A stretch of DNA of 17,265 nucleotides from Rickettsia typhi (GTDB lineage: Bacteria > Pseudomonadota > Alphaproteobacteria > Rickettsiales > Rickettsiaceae). Positions 8,444 through 13,855 of this stretch are shown here, piece by piece. A model generated the notes under the pieces. The model saw nothing but the letters and a program-made list of their open reading frames with translations, ran no database searches and was not told the origin of the DNA. The stretch covers positions 1 through 17,265 of the forward strand of contig CAMCMD010000054.1 in NCBI GenBank assembly GCA_945875975.1, written 5' to 3'. Both the position numbers and the translations under genes were made by a program. Position 1 is the first letter of the stretch; every line of letters begins with the position of its first letter.

Positions 8444-8711
8444 AGATTTCTAGGTGGTATTTTATCTTTTCAATAAAGCTTCTTTTTTCTTGTTCAAACT
8501 CATAGCTTTTTATTAAAATATAGGCCTCACAATACTCGTTTTTTATCTATCAAGTACATTTTCTGGTAAAAAAATAATCGGCAATACATCTAATCTACAT
8601 CAACAATATTTATAATTTAAAGATATTGATTTCCATATATCCACTTTCAACATATTAAAACGCTTGGTAGAAAAGGAATATCACATATTTATCACCACGA
8701 CCGTGTCTCAT
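8442..8711 (-). pseudogene. Degraded small gene remnant
   Basis: The minus strand shows coding-like pieces that do not form one open frame. An ATG at 8711, preceded by a GAAAGAA purine run, begins MRHGRGDKYVIFLFYQAF and stops at 8655. Protein-like sequence then continues in the +1 frame from 8656 (NMLKVDIWKS, later RLDVLPIIFLPENVLDR) with an internal TGA. The original frame resumes near 8545 with KNEYCEAYILIKSYEFEQEK and ends at TAA 8442-8444, right at a terminator-like palindrome. The layout suggests a gene of about 90 residues broken by compensating frameshifts and stops. I do not recognise the family. Chance open stretches in AT-rich DNA are possible, but the last 30 codons look genuine. 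Confidence 0.35.
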
Positions 8712-8787
8712 AATAATTCTTTCTTTGTTTTTTATATAATAATATTGTGATTTTAGTAATTCTATTATATTATATTTTTATTATCTA

Positions 8788-9573
8788 ATGGATTTGATTA
8801 TGCAGATTATTAAACTTGACCCTAGAGACTGTACTAGATGGAAATACGCTGATCGTAGTCCTTTTGAGTTTGGTGATACTAATACTCTTGCAGAAGACAT
8901 AACTGCCAATGGGCAAATCAGTCCCATTTTTGTTAGACCGCTTGTTGATCATCCTAAATTCAAATACGAAGTCATTGCAGGTAGCAGAAGATTACAAGCA
9001 TGTCTGAATGCTAATCTTATGATCAATGCTATTGTTGCTGATGTCTCAGATGACAAGGCTGCTACAATCCAAATCAAGGAAAATGAACAAATTCCTTTAT
9101 CGGAATTTTCTAAAGGTATAGCGTTTTCTAAACTAAAGGAAGATAACACCCTCACTCAGGAACAATTAGCCGAAATTATCGGCTGCTCTCGTAAAAAAGT
9201 ACACTCTCTTCTCTCTTTTGCCAAAGTGGATAATAAAATATGGCAAGCCGTTAGTAACATGTCTAAGGTTTCAGCAAAATCAGCTGAAATTATTCTGGCT
9301 CTTTCAAAAAAGTCCAATGCTCACAAAGAAACCCTAATTGAAATTGCTGAAGAAATTAGAAAAGGTGCGGGACATAGACGTATCGCAAAAATGGTTGAAG
9401 ATATATTGTCTGGCCAGACCAAATGTGCTGAAGAAGAATTAATCGAATCCCCTACTGGTCAAGTTCTGGCCAAATGGAAAGATGGTAAGTTATATTTTGC
9501 TAAAGATCTAAAATTAGACAAAAATAGGTTCAATAAAATGCTGGTTGATTTCTTTAATATCGAAAATAAATAA
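8788..9573 (+). CDS. ParB/RepB/Spo0J-like partition protein
   Basis: This 261-residue protein has the ParB N-terminal (ParB/Sulfiredoxin) fold. AEDITANGQISPIFVRPL (residues 35-52) leads to the ParB box IAGSRRLQAC at 63-72, where most ParBs have GERR. A helix-turn-helix follows at about 120-142 (LTQEQLAEIIGCSRKKVHSL). The C-terminal part (GQVLAKWKDGKLYFAKDL onward) resembles plasmid RepB-type ParBs. Its role would be binding a centromere site for segregation or acting as a plasmid regulator. No ParA ATPase gene is adjacent, so it may work with a distant ParA or in regulation. The start is uncertain: the ATG at 8800 (MQIIKLDPRD) fits related proteins better than the one at 8788, and neither has a clear Shine-Dalgarno. 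A TATAAT-like box lies near 8733. The HU-like gene follows after 18 bp, suggesting an operon. Confidence 0.85.
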   Translation: MDLIMQIIKLDPRDCTRWKYADRSPFEFGDTNTLAEDITANGQISPIFVRPLVDHPKFKYEVIAGSRRLQACLNANLMINAIVADVSDDKAATIQIKENEQIPLSEFSKGIAFSKLKEDNTLTQEQLAEIIGCSRKKVHSLLSFAKVDNKIWQAVSNMSKVSAKSAEIILALSKKSNAHKETLIEIAEEIRKGAGHRRIAKMVEDILSGQTKCAEEELIESPTGQVLAKWKDGKLYFAKDLKLDKNRFNKMLVDFFNIENK

Positions 9574-9591
9574 CCAAAAAGGAGTATTGCT

Positions 9592-9864
9592 ATGAATAAT
9601 TATGAGTTTGTTAAATTTGCCGCCAACAGGTTTGGTATTGACGAAACAGTAGCGGAAAGCATGGTCGATATGTTTGCACAAACCCTACAAGAACTGGTTG
9701 CTTCAGGACAATCTGTAACTATTGATGAAATTGGTGAGTTCAAATCTGTGCCCCTATTCCCTAATGGATTAAATCACCACAATAATATTGCTCTTGCCAA
9801 AGTAGCAAAACGTAATATTGTTAGCTTTAAAGCTAGTGAGAATTTAACTAAAGTTATTGCTTAA
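9592..9864 (+). CDS. HU/IHF-family DNA-binding protein
   Basis: This is a 90-residue histone-like protein of the HU/IHF family, the usual size. Residues 1-50 form the helical dimerisation part, ending in the SGQSVTIDEIGEFKSV segment that matches the family's VxLxGFGxF region. The arm region that in HU reads GRNPxTG is diverged (LFPNGLNHHNNIALAK), though the C-terminal FKASENLTKVI is conserved. It should bend or coat DNA as a dimer, aiding compaction, recombination or partition complex assembly. A strong AAAAAGGAG lies 7 bases before the ATG, far better than the neighbours' sites, predicting high expression. It follows the ParB-like gene by 18 bp, so the two are probably co-transcribed. Confidence 0.88.
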   Translation: MNNYEFVKFAANRFGIDETVAESMVDMFAQTLQELVASGQSVTIDEIGEFKSVPLFPNGLNHHNNIALAKVAKRNIVSFKASENLTKVIA

Positions 9865-9887
9865 TAATTGATCAGTATAGAAACATT

Positions 9888-10247
9888 ATGACCACTTCTA
9901 AATTCCTTTTGTTTGAAAAAATGAATTTTTTCAATTTATCACAGATTAAAAAAGAAATATTTTTCTACTATTCTAATTTCTTCTTTTTGGCATTTGGCGG
10001 ATCGATAATCTCTCTAGATTATTTATGTTATCTTATTTCCGGCTTCACATCTATTATTTTTGTAGGGCGATATCTTAAAGGAGTGAAATCTACCGATTAT
10101 AAAACAGATATTTTTGTGATATTATATGGGTTCTTATTTTTTCTAATCTTAGATAATATAATTCTCGTTGACTTGGCTTTACTTGGCACTTTTGGAATTT
10201 TAAAGTTGTATTTCAAGAAAGAAAGTCACTGGAAGCTAACTGTTTAG
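9888..10247 (+). CDS. Small hypothetical multi-pass membrane protein
   Basis: This 119-residue reading frame has no family I recognise. Hydrophobic stretches at about 26-42, 44-61, 74-89 and 91-107 suggest three or four membrane segments, with a basic C-terminus (KLYFKKESHWK). It starts 23 bp after the HU-like gene on the same strand, so it may be the last gene of that operon, but no clear Shine-Dalgarno precedes the ATG; a second in-frame ATG is at residue 12. The Phe/Ile/Leu-rich composition could partly reflect AT-rich non-coding DNA, so the call is moderate. Confidence 0.5.
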   Translation: MTTSKFLLFEKMNFFNLSQIKKEIFFYYSNFFFLAFGGSIISLDYLCYLISGFTSIIFVGRYLKGVKSTDYKTDIFVILYGFLFFLILDNIILVDLALLGTFGILKLYFKKESHWKLTV

Positions 10248-10358
10248 TACATAAATTTGTTTTAACAACTACACCCAAACTAGTGGTAAATTTATTAAAA
10301 AGATAGAACTGCAGATTTTATATAATGCTTTTTATTTTCACAATCACTCTTGCATTAC

Positions 10359-10376
10359 TGTCGTTTATGTGCGACA
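10359..10376. promoter_or_regulatory. Inverted repeat upstream of toxin-antitoxin pair
   Basis: TGTCG (10359-10363) and CGACA (10372-10376) form a 5-bp inverted repeat with an 8-bp spacer, 30-47 bp before the toxin start. Position and symmetry suit an operator for the downstream HigA-like repressor. The arms are short, so this is tentative. Confidence 0.3.
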
Positions 10377-10405
10377 ATACAACATGTAACATTAGTTATA
10401 GATAA

Positions 10406-10747
10406 ATGCAGAAAATAAAAGAAGTAAAATTTTTTGTTGATAGGAATCAAAAAAACCATGTTGCTAGCTGGTTAAATAAACTTGATCCTAAAACAAGGTC
10501 TAGAATAAATCTTAGATTGGTTAGGTTAGAGTATGGCTCATATGGAGATTACAAAAGTTTAGGCAACAAGCTTTTTGAACTTAGATTCTTCTTTGCAAAG
10601 GGTTATAGGGTGTATTTCGTTGAGCATAACAACAAGATTATTGTTCTTTTGTGTGCGGGAAATAAGGATACCCAAGATAAAGACATAAGGTTAGCCAAAA
10701 ATTTATTTGAAGAATTTAAAAGTGAGGTGCAAGATGCAAAATCTTGA
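10406..10747 (+). CDS. higB: HigB/RelE-type toxin (addiction module killer family)
   Basis: This 113-residue protein belongs to the RelE/ParE superfamily, phage-derived Gp49/HigB-like group. The segments LGNKLFELRFFFAKGYRVYF (53-72) and LLCAGNKDTQDKDIRLAKNL (81-100) are the family signature. The first forms the beta-sheet with a conserved arginine and the second is the usual C-terminal part. Such toxins cleave translated mRNA. It precedes its antitoxin, the reversed order typical of higBA, and the genes overlap by 14 bp. No strong Shine-Dalgarno is seen. All conserved blocks are intact, so it is probably functional and may stabilise the element. Confidence 0.85.
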   Translation: MQKIKEVKFFVDRNQKNHVASWLNKLDPKTRSRINLRLVRLEYGSYGDYKSLGNKLFELRFFFAKGYRVYFVEHNNKIIVLLCAGNKDTQDKDIRLAKNLFEEFKSEVQDAKS

Positions 10748-11042
10748 TAATTATTTAAAAGATCAGTTCCAAGACGAGGAGAATGTAAAAGAATATATAA
10801 ATGCAGCGTTGGAGCAATATTTTGAAGATCATAATAAGGAACTATTTTTAGCTAGTTTAAAAGAAGTGATACAGGCAAAGGGTGGTATAGCTGAGTTTTC
10901 TAAGCATGCTCATATCAACAGGCAGCATATTTATAGAATGCTTTCTGATAAAGGCAATCCAAGTTTTGATAATATAGGCTCTCTTCTTATAGCACTTGGT
11001 TTAAAGCTACAGGTTGAAACCACGAATCATTCAATTCATTAA
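10734..11042 (+). CDS. higA: HigA-like helix-turn-helix antitoxin
   Basis: This is a 102-residue antitoxin partner of the upstream HigB-like toxin. Residues 36-55 (LFLASLKEVIQAKGGIAEFS) and the following helix-turn-helix (HINRQHIYRMLSDKGNPSFD) match the addiction-module antidote family of Xre-like repressors. The ATG at 10734 is chosen over one at 10707 because GAGGTG lies just upstream of it and the protein then begins at the family's usual point. It overlaps the toxin gene by 14 bp, consistent with coupled translation. It should neutralise the toxin and repress the operon promoter. Confidence 0.87.
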   Translation: MQNLDNYLKDQFQDEENVKEYINAALEQYFEDHNKELFLASLKEVIQAKGGIAEFSKHAHINRQHIYRMLSDKGNPSFDNIGSLLIALGLKLQVETTNHSIH

Positions 11043-11054
11043 CGATCTATTTTC

Positions 11055-11063
11055 TGGTATAAT
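11055..11063 (+). promoter_or_regulatory. Extended -10 promoter
   Basis: TGGTATAAT is a consensus extended -10 element (TGnTATAAT). TTCATT at 11035-11040, 17 bp upstream of the TATAAT, could be the -35. The predicted transcript would start around 11070, only a few bases before the ATG at 11079, giving a short leader. It would drive the small membrane protein gene. Confidence 0.5.
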
Positions 11064-11078
11064 TTAAGAAAAACTATT

Positions 11079-11324
11079 ATGACTAATTTTATTAAAAATT
11101 TTCTAAAAAAACATGGATATTATCTGTTATTATTGTCACCCCCAATTGTTTTTATATTCTTCTATTTCCCAACAAGCTTAGCTTATCATGCAGAGAAAAT
11201 AAACAGTGGCTTAAACCAGCTGAGTCTTGCAAGCTGGGAAATTAAAAAGGATGTTTCCGACTGCAGAAATAATATATTATTAGATAATTCACAAACTCAA
11301 ATCTATATCGATACATTAAACTAA
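11079..11324 (+). CDS. Small membrane-anchored hypothetical protein
   Basis: This 81-residue frame has a basic N-terminus (NFIKNFLKKHG) followed by one hydrophobic segment at about 13-32 and a polar tail of 48 residues with one cysteine. It therefore looks like a single-pass inner-membrane protein with its C-terminus in the periplasm or cytoplasm. I recognise no family. It is supported as a gene by an extended -10 promoter just upstream and an intrinsic terminator right after its stop, making it a monocistronic unit. No Shine-Dalgarno is evident. Confidence 0.5.
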   Translation: MTNFIKNFLKKHGYYLLLLSPPIVFIFFYFPTSLAYHAEKINSGLNQLSLASWEIKKDVSDCRNNILLDNSQTQIYIDTLN

Positions 11325-11356
11325 ATTGCAGTTAGGGAGGCTAAATGCGGTTTTTT
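11325..11356 (+). terminator. Intrinsic terminator
   Basis: The stem pairs GCA and TTAG (11328-11335) with CTAA and TGC (11341-11348), with one mismatched pair and a GGAGG loop. It extends by wobble pairs at the base and is followed by a run of six T (11351-11356). It begins immediately after the TAA of the small membrane protein gene. Confidence 0.7.
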
Positions 11357-11400
11357 GTCACCAATCACTAATTAATGTAATACATTGAAGTAGACTAAAT

Positions 11401-11862
11401 ATGATTAAACGAGCTTTTTCTTCTCTTTTTGCTTGGATCGTAGCCTTTCAGCTAGTATCAATAACCATTGGCTACGTTACGAAGTTCGGAATGTATCCAT
11501 GGTATGGTCAATTAATCAAATCTTCCCTTACTCCACCTGGCTATTATTTCGGAATAATCTGGCCAATCTTATATATTAGCTTAGCTATTTTGGGATGGAA
11601 ACTACACAGGGAAAGGGAGAAAACTATACTAAAGTGGTATTGGACTGGGATGTTTTTAAACTGGTTATGGAGCCCAGTATTTTTTACTTGGCACTTAAGC
11701 TGGGTAGCGCTCTTGATATTAATTTTACTTGTCTCTATTAATGCCTATATTTTAATTAAGCTAAGAATTGGATATACCAACTATGCATATATGATGCTAC
11801 CTTATTTCTTGTGGCTTTGTTTTGCTTTATATTTAAATATGATGATAGTACTCTTAAACTAG
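11401..11862 (+). CDS. tspO: TspO/MBR family membrane protein
   Basis: This 153-residue protein has the five-helix TspO/MBR (peripheral benzodiazepine receptor) fold. Conserved blocks include WYGQLIKSSLTPPGYYFGII (34-53), WPILYISLAILGW (54-66), LNWLWSPVFF (86-95) and the final LPYFLWLCFALYLN (123-136). Family members sit in the bacterial or mitochondrial outer or inner membrane and bind tetrapyrroles or sterol-like ligands. They act in porphyrin handling and stress signalling. The gene lies after a terminator and has no obvious Shine-Dalgarno, so it probably has its own promoter in the 11357-11400 gap. Finding it next to toxin-antitoxin and conjugation genes suggests cargo. It appears full-length and intact. 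Confidence 0.88.
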   Translation: MIKRAFSSLFAWIVAFQLVSITIGYVTKFGMYPWYGQLIKSSLTPPGYYFGIIWPILYISLAILGWKLHREREKTILKWYWTGMFLNWLWSPVFFTWHLSWVALLILILLVSINAYILIKLRIGYTNYAYMMLPYFLWLCFALYLNMMIVLLN

Positions 11863-11924
11863 ATAAAGAAAATGCAGAATTCACGGGCGTGCCTAAAAAA
11901 ACAAATTGAAAAATTAAAATCATC

Positions 11925-12071
11925 ATGAGCAAAGTTCTAGAAAACCCTGTCCAATCAATTTTAGAGAAAACAGCTATTAATATGCTCAAGGATAAAATTG
12001 ATCTTAAATTTATTTCTTCAGTAACTGGTTTTTCAGAAGACGAGCTACTCAAACTCAAAAGTACTATTTAA
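11925..12071 (+). pseudogene. Rpn/PD-(D/E)XK transposase-like C-terminal remnant
   Basis: A 48-codon frame ends with AINMLKDKIDLKFISSVTGF and SEDELLKL. This is the C-terminal tail typical of Rpn/YhgA-like recombination-promoting nuclease (putative transposase) proteins. The catalytic PD-(D/E)XK domain is missing. The frame continues upstream as ENAEFTGVPKKTN before a TGA at 11907, so the remnant may reach back towards the end of tspO, broken by a stop. It is best read as a decayed fragment, not a working gene. Confidence 0.55.
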
Positions 12072-12437
12072 TTCTAGTCTATTTGAGGTGTACCTCACGT
12101 AGAATAACAAAACCCAATCTATTTTAAAGCGTTGTATAATCTATAATAGACCGTTATTATAGAACGAATTATATTAGACTGCCGGTAGCGAAAGCGTAAA
12201 CTGCCTATTGAAACACAGAGCTCCATATTTTTGTCTAATTCCAATCCGGATATATCTAACTTCGCTCGGAAAGGACAATTTAACAATTGCATAATTGTTA
12301 TATAGATATTATTCGTAGTATTTTGTATTATATTTTAAATGCTATTCTAAATTCAAAGTTGCTTCCGTAGTTGAAACTTAAGCATTACTTTGATGGTTTA
12401 GCGCTGAAAAATAAATTACAATAAAAGTATAGATTAT
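12072..12437. other. Intergenic region with inverted repeats before gapR
   Basis: No intact gene was found in these 366 bp. Three inverted repeats are visible: TGAGGT-GT-ACCTCA (12084-12097), CTATAATA-6 bp-TATTATAG (12141-12162) and TAACAATT-gcat-AATTGTTA (12281-12300). A 38-codon stop-free stretch at 12189-12302 (plus strand) has protein-like composition but no start codon, so it may be a decayed coding scrap. The repeats are plausible operators for the downstream gapR cluster. Confidence 0.35.
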
Positions 12438-12674
12438 ATGAACGAAACGATTAACACTGCCAATTTAGTACAAATAGTAACAAAAATAGAGAATATAGAG
12501 AGAGAAAAAGCAGAAGTGTCTGAGCTTTTGACAGACGTCTATAATGAAGCAAAGTCTATGGGCTATGATGTTAAGATTATCAAACATGTTTTGAAATTAA
12601 GAAAAAAAGATAAAGATGCTCTCGCTGAAGAGGATAGTCTAATTGAGTTATATCGTGGTGCATTAGATGTTTGA
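12438..12674 (+). CDS. gapR: GapR/DUF2312-family nucleoid-associated protein
   Basis: This 78-residue protein closely follows the DUF2312 (UPF0335) pattern. It has an N-terminal coiled-coil helix with IENIEREKAEVSELLTDVYN, then EAKSMGYDVKIIKHVLKLRK and KDALAEEDSLIELYRGAL to the end. In Caulobacter the family member GapR clamps overtwisted DNA ahead of replication and transcription and stimulates topoisomerases; it is widespread and usually chromosomal in Alphaproteobacteria. Length is normal. The next gene starts 27 bp downstream on the same strand, suggesting co-transcription with the 365-residue gene and recD2. As part of an accessory region it may be a second copy beside a chromosomal one, which cannot be checked here. 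Confidence 0.88.
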   Translation: MNETINTANLVQIVTKIENIEREKAEVSELLTDVYNEAKSMGYDVKIIKHVLKLRKKDKDALAEEDSLIELYRGALDV

Positions 12675-12701
12675 GTTTTAATTAATTCTAGGGTAATCGA
12701 C

Positions 12702-13799
12702 ATGCATATTAATAAATTAATGCAACTTATTGCAAAAATTGATATTAAATATTTTGAGCCTCTAGATAGTTTTATTAATAGTTTTTTACAGGAGATAATG
12801 GATGTAGAAAGCTATTATGATAGTGGTCCTAAGAGTGTTTCAACACCAGAAATACTAGCAGAACTTACAGACAAAGTAGATACTTATACTTCCGATGTTA
12901 TGTTAGCTTGCGCTATAGAATTCTGCATCACAAATGACTACCCCATTGAAGAAGAAACATGGAATTGTATTAATTACCTACTTAGTCATCATAAGGATTG
13001 GTTTTCTGCAAAAGAAAAACGATACTTAAAGGCCTTGAATAATTCATATATGGGTATTTATAAGGTCATGTCTGTAGAACCGAATAATTCAGTGGTACTA
13101 AAAGATCAGATAGAAAAAACATCATCAAAGATTACTGTTTTAGATAAATCATTAAGTAATAGTGTAAAAAAAGGAGAATATATTGCCGTACGCATTCTCA
13201 AAACAAATTCTAAAAGTGATAAACATGAATTATCCGCGTCTTGTTTTGTGATACCTTCTCATCTTATCAAAGAATGTGTATCTGTTATTCGTAATATCAC
13301 CAATGCAATCGAAACCCCCCTAGCTATGCAATTATTTGGTAATAATGAAGTGATAGAAGATAACGCTCACAATAGACTACTAACAAAAAAAATGTGGGCT
13401 AAAGAAATACTGGAAACTTGGTATCTATATTATGCTAATTATACTGATAACCAAGAAATGCTAGATGCCGACGGTAATCCTTGGCATCCATGTATTATAG
13501 AGTTTGATTTGACAGTACCTAGTGACAAAATACGTCAGGCACTTAGATTTATGCCAAAGTTCAAACTCGATGAAAATTGTAAGGATGGCAATACATGGCT
13601 GTGGTTAGATAAAAAATACGAAGCCCTAAATAATAAATATGATAACCAAGGATATCATATTTATGCTGAGGTTAAACTACATGAGAATAAATTACTAATC
13701 GATGTCAACTCAAAGCAAAGAGCTAATATTGCTCAGGATGAAATGCTTTCGGCATTAGGCAGTATGTTATCGAATCCTAAAATATTTTCGCAATCATAA
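12702..13799 (+). CDS. Uncharacterised 365-residue protein, SEC-C-associated type
   Basis: I do not recognise a named family. The N-terminal half has a helical region with W-x-x-x-W-like spacing. It leads to FSAKEKRYLKALNNSYMGIY (101-120) and KVMSVEPNNSVVLKDQIEKT (121-140), a pattern I associate with uncharacterised bacterial proteins that often carry SEC-C zinc motifs. Later blocks include LLTKKMWAKEILETWYLYYA and DADGNPWHPCIIEFDL. No C-terminal CxC...HC zinc motif is present. AGGGTAATCGAC precedes the ATG. It sits between gapR and recD2 on the same strand, so a DNA-related role is possible but not shown. The protein is soluble, with no signal peptide or membrane segment. Confidence 0.75.
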   Translation: MHINKLMQLIAKIDIKYFEPLDSFINSFLQEIMDVESYYDSGPKSVSTPEILAELTDKVDTYTSDVMLACAIEFCITNDYPIEEETWNCINYLLSHHKDWFSAKEKRYLKALNNSYMGIYKVMSVEPNNSVVLKDQIEKTSSKITVLDKSLSNSVKKGEYIAVRILKTNSKSDKHELSASCFVIPSHLIKECVSVIRNITNAIETPLAMQLFGNNEVIEDNAHNRLLTKKMWAKEILETWYLYYANYTDNQEMLDADGNPWHPCIIEFDLTVPSDKIRQALRFMPKFKLDENCKDGNTWLWLDKKYEALNNKYDNQGYHIYAEVKLHENKLLIDVNSKQRANIAQDEMLSALGSMLSNPKIFSQS

Positions 13800-13855
13800 T
13801 ACAAAGAGTTATCGTGCGCATAATTTACAACTAACACCAAGCAAAAGCCTTTACT

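Noticed and set aside
8949..9155. 68-codon minus-strand frame inside the parB-like gene
   Set aside because: It overlaps the conserved ParB box on the other strand and has no family match.
11756..12058. 100-codon minus-strand frame
   Set aside because: It is antisense to the end of tspO and to the Rpn-like remnant, both of which have family support; low-complexity serine-rich start.
12131..12162. Similarity between 8271-8295 and 12131-12160 (gttgtataat ... gttatta) as a dispersed repeat
   Set aside because: Only about 10 bases match exactly and the rest is AT-rich; this could easily be chance.
12180..12240. Possible tRNA or attachment site in the GC-richer stretch around gccggtagcgaaagcg
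   Set aside because: No cloverleaf, T-arm or CCA-adjacent pattern could be formed, and no direct repeat partner was found in the window.
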